This document shows positions 31,998 to 43,834 of a stretch of DNA of 64,000 nt, one piece after another (positions within the stretch are counted from its first letter, which is position 1; every line of letters begins with the position of its first letter). The notes under the pieces are model-generated. The model saw nothing but the letters and a program-made list of their open reading frames with translations, did no database searches and had not been told where the DNA came from. The translations under genes and the position numbers were made by a program. Location of the stretch: positions 1,307,545 to 1,371,544 of the forward strand of contig KL197714.1 of assembly GCA_000697665.1 (NCBI GenBank), given 5' to 3'. Source of the stretch: Jaapia argillacea MUCL 33604 (taxonomy: Eukaryota > Basidiomycota > Agaricomycetes > Jaapiales > Jaapiaceae).

Positions 31998-32912
31998 TGC
32001 TAGTAGATATTCTTGGGACGGAATGCTTTTATATAAGACCAAGCCATGGGCCTCCAAAGGTAGCGACGTCATGCGAGGGATGTAAAGTTCAGGGCCATGG
32101 TTATCCAGAACCATGAAATGGGCGTCCCTGGAACTTCCATACAGTCCGTGCAGCCTGCACGGTATGGTCGGCTTCTAGAGTACAGCAAGCGAGACAGCAA
32201 GAGCGAAAGACACAAGCCGTTCCAATGTTGAAGCGACTCTTGATCAGCTTGGGGCAGCCCCAAGCTGAATCGGGCTACCGTCAGGAGATTGGCAGTAAGG
32301 ATAGTGCGGGCTGCTTCAAGGCTGCTTGTCTGGAAACATCGTGGGAAGAACTTGCATATTGACCAAAGTTCATTCTCCGGCTTATGAGCTCTCGTTTTCA
32401 TCCTCACCGTCGAATAATGTGTCTCATCCATCAACTTACTGCCGCGCGAGTTCTTCGAATCGCTCTCACTAGGCACAACGATTTCCCCGCTTTATACCGA
32501 CTATTGGAGGCAAGTGACTTCGACACTGAATGTTTGGACTTCTGCTCCTTCCCAGTTCCAAAACCCGGTGAACACACCTTGTCGCTTGTATCCGTGGTGT
32601 TCTTTATCTAAGCGCTGACTGAGGTTCTCAGTGGTTTGATAGAGAATACTCATAATACGGAGGATACAAGGACAGCGGGGTTGCTGTCCGACTCCTTGCT
32701 ATGTCTCCACAACCTTTCGCAGGATTCCTTCGAAATAAGTGGCAAGTCGTATAGCTTTGGGCTGGCATTGTCTGTATACTGGAGGGCTGCGACTCTTAAA
32801 TTGGGCTAGTCATCGCTACGTCCAATGTGCCTTGCCGACTTGCGCAGTGCATGATCTCGCCGTTTCACCAATCGCTGTATTGCTTGCATACAAAGACTAC
32901 CTATCGCTGAAT
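31998..32912. other. Intergenic with a perfect hairpin
   Basis: About 915 bases between the small membrane protein and the first hydrophobin. A perfect 10-bp inverted repeat with a 3-base loop lies at 32245-32267 (CAGCTTGGGG, loop CAG). The open frames here are unconvincing. Confidence 0.45.
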
Positions 32913-33362
32913 TTATAAGGTAATGGGGATGCACCCCAACGAGATGAGGCCACTCTATTGCGCGTTCGTTGTTGTCAGTTACATCCAAATATATTCGCAT
33001 TGACTATACTCACAAATTGGTTGTTTTCGCAGCATACTGGGCTGGCTGCACATTCACTTCCTCCTCCGACACCGAGGACGCTGATAGGAGAACAGTCGAT
33101 GCCAGCTAGGGCGTTGAGGTCAGGTAGCACGATGCCAAGCAGTCCGGCCAGACTCTGAACTCCCTCCGAGGTGTACTGAGCGTATGCTTTGTTAATCACG
33201 GTTTGGAATGCAAGGAAGGAGAAGATACGCACGTTCTGGACGCTGTTACAGCAATTGAGAGTGCCGACATTGCACTGGTTGACCTGGCGGACCTCAAGCT
33301 CGGAGGTTGGCATGGCGGTCGCAAGGATAGCTGTGCCGACAATGGCAACGAGAGGAAAACAT
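32913..33362 (-). CDS. Class I hydrophobin, leftmost copy, start region damaged
   Basis: Small secreted protein that self-assembles at air-water interfaces to coat hyphae or fruit bodies. The cysteine pattern is readable over three exons: [15 protein letters not shown], then [41 protein letters not shown] and finally [13 protein letters not shown]-stop at 32913. The ATG equivalent to its paralogues (33362) is out of frame: about 11 bases of the signal-peptide codons are missing relative to the copy at 41235-41698. The signal core [15 protein letters not shown] is present in the other frame, which stays open up to an ATG at 33427. So either that upstream ATG is used, giving an atypical N-terminus (MLNRDFVRTTHSS), or the copy is a pseudogene. 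A TATA-like TATAATAG lies near 33441. Confidence 0.6.
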
Positions 33363-33427
33363 GATAAAAATGACTTTGAGACGTAGAGCGACGAGTGAGT
33401 TGTTCGAACGAAGTCCCTGTTCAACAA

Positions 33428-35157
33428 CCTGACCTGTTCTTATAATAGTGGAGATCTGCAGGGGGCGAACGGCAACTGAGTTCAACCCTGAATCGCCCCC
33501 AGGAGATGATTGACGTGGATGAAAACAACGTGAAGAGTTACGCTCGCTGCAGGTCCTCGTGATCTACGTCCTGCATGTTCGACTTGAAAATGGAGGGGAG
33601 CTCCGTCAGTCTCTGAGTGGGCGAAAAGGACAAGTACAGGGACGACTCTACGACGCCCTCGCGCTGAGCATGGCCTCCGAGTACGAAATTTCAATTACCC
33701 TTCTGCCACTACCTTAACTCTTCACCCAGATTCAGATTGGCGGGCAGTTCGAAAATTCCGAGATTTGGATTCACAGATTGCCGACACTTCGTGTTCCTTC
33801 GACACATCTCACCCGCAACTAGTCATGTGCCATTGGTCGCTGTTTCAGAACCACTTCCGTGCCTGAATCGCCGTCACTCAGTCCCACTTCTCTCCAACCC
33901 TTTCGACCCATGTTAGCATTCGCACAAGCTGGTATACTGACGGACACTACGGCCTACTCCTCCGCGCGCTGTGTTGATGTGGTAGCCTGCTTCTCAGGCG
34001 ATCGTCGTCCCACCTCGACCAGCCTCCCCTACAAGTCGCAAGCAGGGATCACATTCTACGAGGCGAATATACCACGTTTCTCTAGGCTCAGCTTTCCACC
34101 GCCTTCTTTCGGCTTTACGCTGGGCCAGAGTAGCAATTAATACACCGTCAGCGGCCCTGGCTTCTACACTGGTATCTTGTATGTTCTTGTCACTCGGGAT
34201 GGTTCTTCTCCACACTGAATACCGGCGTTTCAGGCACGACGGAATGTTCTCGTCATTTCTTCGAAAGAGCATTCTCGGCACTGCTTTGCACGTTCTGCAC
34301 CCACCCCGGTCATTCTCAGGTATTGAGTGAGTTTCTTTCCGTTTGTCAGCCACATTGTACTCATGCCGATACTCTCTGATGATTTCAGCGTTATTGCCCA
34401 GTCATGTGATGGTATTTTCCGACGTCGTTCCTAGTTCGTCCATGCGATCTCCTAGCCTTGGTCCCCTTGCTTTAACTTTGGCTTGTCGTACGCCGAACTA
34501 CGGAATATCTTTCCAGAGGATGTGGATCTCAGCTCTCTCTCCCTCTTATTGCCAAGGTTCACTGTCTTTGCCCGATCGTCTCGTTTACCTCACCTCCCGT
34601 GGTTCCCACAATCCTTCTTTCAGGTACCCATATTACGGGATATCCTACCTAAGGTTTGTAACGCCACCTCTTTAATTCAATCGAGCTCGAACAAGAGCAC
34701 AAAAGCCGACTTTGGTTACTGTCGCTACGTATCGTCTTGCACTCGGTGGTTCCCAAATCCCCGTTGAACCTTGTTCCTTTCTTGGAACGACCGTCATCTC
34801 CTCCCTCCCCCCATTAATGCCGAATCCTGTACCAAACGCCTCGTGATCGACTATTCAATAACTTGGGAAATGCCTTGGTTGTCGGTTTATCGTTCTGTGG
34901 GATCATACCCACGAAAAGTCTACAACTTGAAATCCCTCACGTTATCCCCTCGTCATGTCATCCAATCGTCCAGTGCAGTTCGTTGGAATCAGGGGACTCC
35001 TCCAACTCCCTTCACGTTATCCTAATGCAAAGTTGTCAAAGCCGTCGAGCACCATTTATTGCAGTCGGGGACATCTGCAACCGACTTCACGTCAACGCTA
35101 TCCACGGATGTCCTTTCGAATTCAGGGAATTTCGCACACGACAATGAGTTCTGAATG
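33428..35157. other. Divergent spacer between two hydrophobins
   Basis: About 1.7 kb between divergent hydrophobin genes. It carries the GTGGATG...CAACGTGAAGAGTT element of the left gene near 33505-33541. Parts near 34225-34260 (TTTCAGGCACGAC, TTCTCGTCATTT) resemble the spacer near 50790-50825, so it is probably derived from the same duplicated hydrophobin spacer. No separate gene is seen. Confidence 0.45.
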
Positions 35158-35165
35158 TATAAAAG
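35158..35165 (+). promoter_or_regulatory. TATA box of the plus-strand hydrophobin
   Basis: TATAAAAG lies 88 bases before the ATG at 35246, a fitting position for a TATA box with a short leader. Confidence 0.6.
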
Positions 35166-35245
35166 GTGGAAGTCCCCCTCTCTGACCAGCCAACTCAACT
35201 CTCAAAGCTCCATCGCTCTCCCAACATCTGCTCCTCGTCATCGAT

Positions 35246-35740
35246 ATGTTCGTTCGTGCATTTATGCTCGTCACCCTGGCCAATGTTGCCATCCTTGCGG
35301 CCGCCATCCCCTCTGCTCAACCCGATCTCGAAGTCCGCCAGACGAGTCAGTGCAACGTCGGGACCGTTAACTGCTGCAACTCCGCCGAAGACGTACGTCA
35401 CCTGCGCTCTACTTATCCTAATCTCATCCATGTCTCTGATGTTTCCTCACTGTGGAACTCATTTCATTTAGGCGACATCCACTGAAGTCACTGAGCTCGC
35501 CTCCACGATTGGGCTCGACCTGACTGGTATCGCCGGGTTGGTAGGCTTCGGATGCTCCGCCATCACTGGCTTAGGAATTGGTGATGGAAGCACCTGCACT
35601 ACCAACCCCGTTTGCTGCGAGAAAAATGCATTTGTGAGTTGATCCCGATTCTGGGCTACCTATTTTTTCGATCGTAAACTAAAACTTGTGTTCAATAGGA
35701 TGGTCTCATTGGCCTCGGCTGTGTCCCTATCACTTTGTGA
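35246..35740 (+). CDS. Class I hydrophobin, plus-strand copy
   Basis: The only hydrophobin here on the plus strand. Exon 1 from the ATG at 35246 gives the signal peptide MFVRAFMLVTLANVAILAAA and the start of the mature region, [19 protein letters not shown]. Exon 2 gives STEVTELASTIGLDLTGIAG, FGCSAITGLG and CTTNPVCCEKNAF. Exon 3 is DGLIGLGCVPITL-stop at 35738-35740. The eight cysteines have class I spacing (C-x6-CC, long loop, C, C-x5-CC, C). Both introns follow GT-AG. It is more diverged from the right-hand array than those copies are from one another, so it is probably an older duplicate. No damage is seen. Confidence 0.9.
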
Positions 35741-36558
35741 GAGCATGCTGGTGGTGCCCTTCAGTGAAAGTTCATGGGTGGACGTAGAACAGTTTAGTTT
35801 GAGGCGCTTGCCCTCGTAGATGTTCAATAAATATCGCCATCGAAAGGTCTTTCCACGACCGTGGTCAATGGCCATGTTCCAAGGCTCACTGCAGCTGTCG
35901 ATCCACTACCCAAGTTCCGTTAGTCAATTCTTCAGGATCCTAGTTCGCGCCACAAGCGCGTCGAGAACGCCACGACGCGTTTGTGGCGTGAGAAATTGGA
36001 TCGGTTCACACATACCTCCTAACTCGAACTGAATCTCAGCTATCGTTTACCTTGTACTACTTACCATGCTGGCTTGGTCGTGCAGCACTAAAAGTTATCA
36101 TGTCGTTCATATATCCTCGACAAACCTCGTCGTCGTTTTCTCTCTGGTCAAACTAGGTCCTGATCCAGCAGCGCCTTGGCCTCTGCGCTTGACGGATCCT
36201 AAATCCCGCATGCGATCACTGCATCGCATTGAGGTAGATCACCGAGGTTGACATATGCGCTCGGTCACATCAAGGTAGATACAAAAATTGGTCAAGCCTC
36301 GCGCCATCATACAACCAAAACTTTCTCGCAGAATGCGATCTCGTTCTACTTGCTCATGTGGAAGTCTGCATTTGGGGCCGACGCGATCTTCTTCCTCGCT
36401 CATCCTGGTGGATTGCTTTATGATGGGCTAGGCATCTTGAACTTCGGGACGGATTGGACGGGCTCTCGAACTTGAGCTGCCAACAATTTCGAGATGGCTA
36501 CATTTTCTCTCGCAAAGCCGATATCATACATCCACCAAACTACAGTCTTCCATCCGAA
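35741..36558. other. Convergent intergenic region
   Basis: About 820 bases between the hydrophobin and the DUF2264 gene, which converge. A variant of the shared box, TTGTGGCGTGAGAAATT, lies at 35981-35997 after ACGCG. The open frames lack support. Confidence 0.45.
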
Positions 36559-38592
36559 TTACTTCCTCATCTCAGCCAGGATTTCTGCTGGAACACTTGG
36601 CCTCTTTTTCCACTCCCCTTCCCATCCCGCCTCTGCGCCCTCCTTGTCGCCAACACTTGGCAACCCAAACACCGCTGTCACCAGCCAAATGGTCTCTCCT
36701 GCTTCATGTTCATCAAACAACGTCGGGAGAACCGCCCTGGGGACCATTAAGTTCGTATTGGCATCCGTACGAAGTGGTTTCCCCTTTCTGCTCGGCCTCT
36801 GACCCAACTCGACAATCCCTGACGCGCCAGCTTTCGAGGTGGCCCGTGCTTCGGGTCCGTTCTCTAATGTTCCGAATTCCTCCCCAGTCGATGGTTCTAG
36901 GGCTCTCGCGTTTTTGCCTTGGCCGTAGATCGCAAAGCCACCTTCCGCAGACCATAGTTTTCGATCGGTTTTGACTCGGTGAATGCGCAAGTGCCAAAGA
37001 GGTGCCTCCTTCGTTGGAGGGACGAGCCAGGTCTCCACCTCCACTCCTTTCCAAGGATACCACATTGATCTGAGCCACTTGCCATTCTCGATCCTCGCCT
37101 CCCTAGTATCTCTGCGGCACTTCCAAACTTCACCGTCGTCGTCACTGAGCGCCAGAGTGTTGTCTCCACCCAGTTCTTCAAGAGTGAGACTACCGACTGG
37201 CACGCTATATCCGAAAGCAGACGAATAGGCAAGTTTGCCGTACTTGGCGGCACTTTGTTTGACTGGATACGAACATTGCTGACCGGATGATAAGATGAAG
37301 GTATGCCCCCCCAAATTCGTTGCGATATGAAGTGGTTTCTCAAGGGCATGTGTCGTGTTCAGCAATGAAGCCGGATACGGCTCCTCCTTAGCGCTCCAGA
37401 AAGGGTGTGAAGGCGGAAGAGCCAATGTCACGAAAGATTTGCAGCACCAGTACGGAGACCCGGGTGAGTTGTAGTTTTCTGTCATGTTGTGGTTGGGATA
37501 GACGTAACCAATCGTTAGGGTGCCGTCGGGATAGTAGGCTCCGGGTTGTTTGGCCCAGTAACGGACGTTGCGGAGTTGAAGCCCTTTGATGACGCCCCAT
37601 GTGAGAGGTGCTGGGAGTTCAACATCGGCGAATGCAAGGGCGCCCCAGAATGAGGACATGGCGAAGCGGTACGTCAAACTTCTCCCGAACGGCACACCTC
37701 GGCCTTAAAAAGTAAATCGTCAACCCTAATACAATAGTCCACACTTGTTAATGGGTTCAGACTCACCCTCAGAATCGAAGTAGTGAACGAAATCGAAGGC
37801 AAACTTCCGTGCTCGGTTTCGGAACTCCTCGCAGCGCTCAGGGTCGTATTCTTGTGCCAATTTCGAATATGCAAGCTGAGCGAACTGGATAGCGAACGAC
37901 GAGGAGTAATAGTCAAGTTGGACAACACCTTCGGGTCCATCGCGAGACCATCCTTCTCCGATGTAGAATGTGTCAAGATGATCGAGATCTTTCACCATTC
38001 GCTCCTTGTCACCATAAGGAGAACCGACCCTTACCAACCCCAAGTTCGAAAATACCTGCACCATTCAATCAGCATTGACTTATCTCTGAAAAGACATCAT
38101 AGTGCTCACCCGGAACCACAACCAATTCGTGTTGGGCATTTCCTTGTCATTCATACTCGCCAACCACTTCGCAAAGTTCGTCTGTTCCGTCTCAGTCAAT
38201 GGATCCCACAACTTCTCCTTGGCAACTGCGATAGCAAAACCAATGGCCGAACATTCCACCATCCTCTGATCCTTATCCCTCATATAACCCCAGAACTCGT
38301 CACCATTCGGATCAGTCCCACTCGCAAAACCCCTCACCCATCGCTCTGCACCAGCGTAATCACCACCTCCAGCGGAAAGAGAAGCTAATCCCCAGATGGG
38401 TCGAGAGAACCCTTCGAGTTGGGCAGCGATATCGTCGTAGTGGGTACCTGTATATCCAAGATGAATTCGTGCTCCTCCTGGGGAGGTGTGTGGAGCGAGA
38501 GGGTCGAGTAAACCTGTTAGGTAAGCTCGGAGTTCGTCCCTGGTTTCGACTGGGTTGGAAGCGAAAGGACTCTGGATCGTGTAGAGGGACAT
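36559..38592 (-). CDS. DUF2264-family protein, probable carbohydrate-active enzyme
   Basis: The ATG at 38592 gives [19 protein letters not shown]. Three exons join at short introns near 38065-38110 and 37705-37770. Features of the DUF2264 family (PF10022) are an alpha-helical toroid-like first part ([92 protein letters not shown]) and a beta-rich second part. Motifs in the later part are [10 protein letters not shown] and [14 protein letters not shown]. The fold resembles alpha/alpha-barrel glycosidases, so hydrolysis of a uronic-acid-containing or similar glycan is plausible but unproven here. No signal peptide is seen, which suggests an intracellular role. The length is about 640 residues, normal for the family. 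Confidence 0.82.
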
Positions 38593-39230
38593 TGTCGTTC
38601 AAGGGAAAAGGATCGCGGGGGGGCTTTTGGGGCATCTTCGAGGATGGTCTTAAGACAACGGTCTTCGGTCCGTACGGTCCGTATTCTGGAGGTCATACCT
38701 ACCTCTCAATCCGGTCCTGTTCCTCCGTGTTTTCTCCTCTGAGGACCAGCTTCGCGTCTGACTTCGGACCACCATGGCGGAGGTGACGAAACATATTCAT
38801 CGATGATCCCATGTATGCGCCCAAATAAGCGGGGGAAGTCAAAAGACATATATTCCATTTCTTTCCAAGCTCTACATCGTCGATACCTATTGCATTTACG
38901 TTGCATATCAAAAAGGAGGAATGAAATCTGAACCATGATCAGCTAGCTAGTTGTGTATAGGATGGGGATAGGGTGTCGCATATCGGCGTGGTGGATAGAA
39001 TAAATGGAGAGGTATCGCAAAACAAAGGTTAATACTATAGCTAGAGAACAAACTGAACGGGATGTTGGAACGGAGTGGTAGCGCAGAGCGGTGAACAGGA
39101 GCAATAGAGGGGCCGAGCGAACGAGCGGGATACAAATGCAAAAAATGGAATGAGAGATTAGACGGGATGGGTGAACCTCTCGGAGATCGTAAAGAGCACT
39201 GTGAAAAGAAAGTCCGAGCGAAAGCCTGCG
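38593..39230. other. Intergenic, upstream of the DUF2264 gene
   Basis: About 640 bases holding the presumed DUF2264 promoter and the 3' end of the next gene. The GGTCCGTACGGTCCG sequence near 38667-38681 is a short direct repeat with palindromic character. No gene is recognised. Confidence 0.4.
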
Positions 39231-40351
39231 TCACGAATCCGTTTTTGTCGTCCTTGGGGGACCTAGAGCTCTCCTCCCTGGTTCATCCTTCTCCCCATTC
39301 AGGACTGATACACCAGCCATCTCCTTCTCCTTCAGCTCCCCTAGCTCGTCGCGGAATAACCGTTCTCGAGGAAACGCAATCCCCGCGTCTTCATCCTCAT
39401 CCGCGGTTGAATCGTCAGCAGTGGGAGAACGTCTGGATGCTACTGACGACGCAGTCTGGGCTTTGGTTTTGGATTTGCGCGCAGTTGGGAAAAGGATTTT
39501 GGGAGGACATGCTTCAGAAGGCGAAAAGTCGGGGTGAGAAGGGGAGAGCAGGGTCCTTGCGGATGAAGTGGCTTTGTAGTGTGGGTTGCGGAAGGTGGTT
39601 TTGACACCTCGGCTGAGCGGAATAATAAGATGAGAAACACGGTCAGGGGTAGGATTGCAACAACTCACAAGACGTATGTGATCCTCTCCTTCTCTTCATA
39701 TTGCGTAGGTGTGGGCGTATGAGGTTCGGGAGAGCTGGCAGGAACAGAAGCAGGGGAGTCATCCAAAAAGGGGTTGTTGGGTGAGTCTCTGACGGGCATC
39801 GGTAGGACCTTCTTCGTCGTACGCGAAGGACCAGCTCGTGGTCGTCTAGGAGGTGTAACGGGAGGTGGTGGTGGTGTCGTCGCACGAACCTGTCGACGCG
39901 AAGGAGGGGGAGAAACAGGTGCTACAACACGCTCCTGTTTCTCACTGGTCGACTTTCCCCGCAGCCTGCTACTCCCAGCTTTTCCTCTACGATCGCGAGC
40001 CTGCGCTTGGGTACGTTTCTTCGCCGGCGAAGTTCCCATCCAAAACGCGTCTTCATCGTCTTCGTCACCCTCTTCCACACCACTCAGAACCGCCGCAATT
40101 GAATCCAAAGTCCGTCTTTTCTTGTGGCGATCCAACAAAATTCCACCCTCTTCCTCGTCATCATCGCTTACATCTCCCTTCTTCTCGTCCTCTGAGCTCT
40201 CAAAAACAGTCGATGCTTTTGATCGACCACGTTTCTTGTGGGTGGTACGTGGAGGGGTCGGAAGCGATGCAACTGAAGCTGAGCGCTTCAAAGAGGGACG
40301 CGCTGGAGGAATTGGGACGGGCGATGAGTCGAGAACTCCAGATGTCGACAT
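39231..40351 (-). CDS. Disordered, probably nuclear protein of unknown function
   Basis: Two exons. The ATG at 40351 gives MSTSGVLDSSPVPIPPARPS, then KRSASVASLPTPPRTTHKKR. Basic clusters (HKKRGRSK, DRHKKRRTLD) look like nuclear localisation signals, and acidic runs (SDDDEEEGG, EEGDEDDEDAFW) alternate with them. Proline-rich tracts and PNNPFLDDSP follow. After a short intron (about 39611-39670) the frame continues FRGVKTTFRNPHYKA and ends at 39231. The segment ITYVFRGVKTTFRNPHY spanning the intron is the most structured-looking part and may be the conserved core. Low complexity over most of the length makes any homology claim unsafe. It could be a cell-cycle or chromatin factor. Confidence 0.65.
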
Positions 40352-41234
40352 TGAAAGATAAAAACGAAAGCAATGTGTTGGGAGAGAATGAAAAGTAAAA
40401 TGTCGCTCGGGCTGTTCGAACTTGGGTCCTTGAGGCTTGGGTGGCTATTGTTCGGGGTTTGCAGCCAAACATGACCAAACAACGTCGGGACAATTGCCAC
40501 ATTCGCGTTGACCTTGTGGAATTGTCGCTCATTGCTTCACACAACAATACCTGTGCTTTTGTCTGCGGCTTTGTCTCAGACGTCGAAAAACCTGTGAACT
40601 ATATATGGCTTACCCCCCACCTTTACCCTTGTCAAACCCGTGGGTCACGCCAGTCGGGTCGCCTTGAATGTCGGAAATTTCGAAATTGCCTTTTGAGTGG
40701 TTATATAGTTTGTGGTTAATTATAATACATTATAAGGACTTATAAGGGCTCAAAAGGCTCCTCACAAGACCTTATAAGTCCTCATGAGACCTCATGGGAG
40801 ACCACAGAGTCGTGAGGTAAATTTGAAATTTCCGACATTTGGTCGTCTGAATCGACAAAAAGTTCGAAAACAATCAGTCCTCATGACTCTTGCTTGCTTT
40901 GTTTCGCCACATTCTCTTGGGCCTTGACAGTAGACCGACGGGCTGTGTTGATACCTCCCGCAAATGCTATTCTACGTCATCGAGTTCGGTACTACAGTTA
41001 GCTGCAGCCGACAGATTTTGGATCAGTTTTCAGAACCACTTGCGCGGATAGGGATGACTTTTCAGCCTGTTAAGCCAGCTTCGACCACATCATATAAAAC
41101 GAACACCACGTGTATTTGGCTAACGGAAGACATATTCACAATCCCAAAAGACGCAAATCGCCACAGATAGAACTCCCAAACCAATTGACTTCCGTCTTCG
41201 CTCTGCTTTCCCGACGCCTAACTGATCCTCTAAT
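40352..41234. other. Intergenic, with a small inverted-repeat element
   Basis: About 880 bases between the disordered-protein gene and the first hydrophobin of the array. It contains the MITE-like element at 40667-40840. No gene is seen. Confidence 0.45.
40667..40840. mobile_element. Short MITE-like inverted-repeat element, about 174 bp
   Basis: The left end AATGTCGGAAATTTCGAAAT is matched in reverse complement at the right end (40820-40840) with one or two differences. The interior contains nested palindromes (AGGACTTATAAGG and CCTTATAAGTCCT) and repeated CTTATAAG and CCTCATG words, so the transcript could fold tightly. There is no coding capacity. The target duplication is not clear from the flanks, so the superfamily cannot be assigned. 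Confidence 0.6.
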
Positions 41235-41698
41235 CTACAAAGTAATGGGAATGCATCCAAGGGAAATGAGGCCACCCTATCACGGAATCGATGTCAGTTG
41301 CCACTTTCAGTCTTACCCGGGATGAGAACTTACGAATTGGTTGTTCTCGCAGCAGACGGGGCTGGCGGTACACGCGCCTCCGTTTCCGACGCCGATTACA
41401 CTGAGAGGGGAGCACCCGAGACCGACCAAACCCTCGATAGTGGGGAGGACGATTCCGAGCAAACCAGCGAGCTCGGTCACGCTCTCGGAAGTCGACTAGG
41501 GAATCAACGCATCGCATAAGCTGTCTGTTATGCGCTGGGAGAGACCAATTGACTTACAGACTGGACGGAGTTGCAGCAGTTAAGAGTGCCGACATTGCAC
41601 TGGCTGGTCTGGCGAGCTTCGAGCTCTTCAGCGGGCATGGCGGCAGCAAGGATAGCGGTGCCAACGATGGCAACGAAAGCGGTGGCACGAGCAAACAT
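41235..41698 (-). CDS. Class I hydrophobin, array copy 1
   Basis: The ATG at 41698 gives the signal peptide [20 protein letters not shown]. The mature region starts [19 protein letters not shown]. Exon 2 reads [40 protein letters not shown] and [13 protein letters not shown]. Exon 3 is [13 protein letters not shown]-stop at 41235-41237. Cysteine spacing is C-x6-CC-x32-C-x13-C-x5-CC-x12-C, typical class I. Exon 2 has no start codon and was found by its splice sites. First of five same-strand copies about 2.1 kb apart. The promoter carries TTTTATAG at 41773-41780. Confidence 0.92.
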
Positions 41699-43365
41699 GA
41701 TGAGGATGAGATTGAAGTATTGAACGACGAGTGAGTTGTTCGACTGAGGTCTCTCTGCAATACTTTGACCTCTTTTATAGTGGAAAGACCCACCGCATTC
41801 CGAATACGAAATATTCGAAACAATGGAATGTATGTTTCCAAACGCCACCATTTTTTGCGGTACCCAGGAACTGACTTTCGTGGATGCATACAACGTGAAG
41901 AGTTCCGTCCCTTCCGTCCATACCGTCATTCCTTGAGCTGTTGTCGATTCCTGCGTAGACAAGAGCGCCCCTGAATATTCGTAAGTCTCTTTTGCCTTGT
42001 TGAGCGGCTGTCCGCTGAATTCCATCTTACCTTACTTGCCACAGGTTTCGGCCACCGGTTGCAATAACGTACCTCATGTGTTTTGTGTCATGGCGGCCGT
42101 CATTCAGCACTACGGCTTAGGACAATCCCTGGTCGTGTTTCACAATGTGGTCACGACCTTTGACATTTCTCTACCATTTCTCAATGCGTTGTTTTGAGCT
42201 GTACGTCTTCTCTTGTCATCCCCGATTTGCTTCTTGACCGATGCATCGCACTTTCTCGAACAGCTTGGCCTTTCTCACCAGCCGGTGTCCTGAAGGTCCC
42301 GTGTCAGTTTGTCGGACATTCTCTGAACGAATAGTGGGTCCTTCGACCGAAACGGCTAAAGGCATTTATTACCCGTCTTGGGCGAATCCATGTCATGAGG
42401 CCAACTTGAATGCTCGAAGGAAGGAAGGATTATGTCCGTTTACCAGTCATTTTTTGCCCATTTACACCCACGAAGCATTGTGAGACGCTGCCTTCTCATC
42501 TGCATCTCCGAACTGCCCGATGCTGACAAACCCTTCCTCCCAGCAAAACCCACTTCCTTCAGGGACATCGCGAATATCTCGTTAACCAACCCATTGAAAC
42601 GCATGTGCTTCTCAACCTTCTCACCCGCCCATCGCCTGAAAAATAACACCCATACGGCGCACAGCGTCCGTCTCTCATGTATGAACCTCCCTGTGAGTTA
42701 TTCCCCGCCGGCATTACTGAAGATATTCAGATTGACGCTTACCTCTTGATGTTCTATCCTATCCCAGAAGTTCGGCTCCTTACGATGAATCCCGGACCAC
42801 GTCATGCGGGAGGACTGAACACGACGTCTTAGAAGCTATCTGGGCCTCCGTGTGCAGGTAGAATGTAATCTCTTCGACAAATTAACACCGGTTCGGCGCT
42901 GTAACTCCCCAAGGCATCAAGATTCTCCCGTGTAACTTGTCGTCTACTATGTCTGTTTCTCGTCGTTCTCACACGCAGCCTTCTCTCAGGTACACCGTTA
43001 CGCGATATCTTGGCCGCCTTTCCGTCTCCCGTACCCTTCAATGGAATTCGATGATGGAGGTAATTCGAACCACAGCTCGGCGTTGTACTGCTGACGTATG
43101 TCTTAGTTCCTCTTTGACTGGAGTTGAAAAATCCTTCGCTCTGGTACTGATTCTGAATTCGAATCGTTTCACAACATTTCTCCGAGCCACTTTTTGACGG
43201 ATAGCTAAAGACTTCTTCCAGACCTTCGACGGATGAGAGTATGCATAGATGGATCATATATTACTAATTGGACGAAAACTAAGGAGACAACAATCCAGAA
43301 GCTTCACACCGCACAATTCTACAGTACCAACGCATCCGAGTTGCGAGCCTCCATGTGACTGTCCC
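41699..43365. other. Hydrophobin array spacer 1
   Basis: It carries the promoter of array copy 1, including the element at 41872-41910. Farther on, the sequence resembles the next spacer: CTGACAAACCCTTCCTCC near 42526 matches CTGACAAATCCTTCTTCC near 44653, each followed by CTTCCTTCAGG. This is a duplicated spacer. The open frames in it are not conserved in the sister spacer and look like chance. Confidence 0.55.
41872..41910 (-). promoter_or_regulatory. Conserved upstream element of hydrophobin array copy 1
   Basis: On the plus strand it reads GACTTTCGTGGATG followed by CAACGTGAAGAGTTCCG. It lies about 175-210 bases upstream of the ATG and recurs at the same place before several other hydrophobins in this window, so it is probably a regulator-binding site. 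Confidence 0.5.
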
Positions 43366-43834
43366 CTACAAAGTGATGGGGATGCATCCGAGAGAGATGA
43401 GGCCGCCCTAGTCCGATACCACCGTATTAGTAAAAGCTATTGTTTCCCTCTGGTACTGGTACTCACGAAGCTGTTGTTCTCGCAGCAGACGGGGCTGGCG
43501 GTACATGCGCCTCCATTTCCCAAACCAATCACGCTGAGAGGGGAGCACCCGAGACCGACCAGACCCTCAATAGTGGGGAGGATGATGCCGAGCAAACCAG
43601 CGAGCTCCGTCACGCTCGTGGACGTCGACTAGGGAATCGAATCATCGTATCAGTTCTGTGTTTGTGTGGGCTAGAAGAGGTCAAGTAACTTACAGACTGG
43701 ACGGAGTTGCAGCAGTTAAGAGTGCCGACATTGCACTGGCTGGTCTGGCGGGCTTCGAGCTCGGCAGCGGGCATGGCGGCAGCAAGGATGGCGGTGCCAG
43801 CGATGGCAACGAGAGCGGTGGCACGAGCAAACAT
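43366..43834 (-). CDS. Class I hydrophobin, array copy 2
   Basis: Near twin of copy 1. The ATG at 43834 gives [20 protein letters not shown], then [19 protein letters not shown]. Exon 2 is [35 protein letters not shown] and [13 protein letters not shown], and exon 3 is [13 protein letters not shown]-stop at 43366-43368. All eight cysteines are present with the same spacing as copy 1. Differences from copy 1 are few and conservative, which fits a recent duplication. TATA-like TTTTATAG lies at 43909-43916. Confidence 0.92.

Noticed and set aside
33859-34140. 93-codon plus-strand frame between hydrophobins
   Set aside because: It lies in spacer sequence that appears duplicated elsewhere without conserving this frame.
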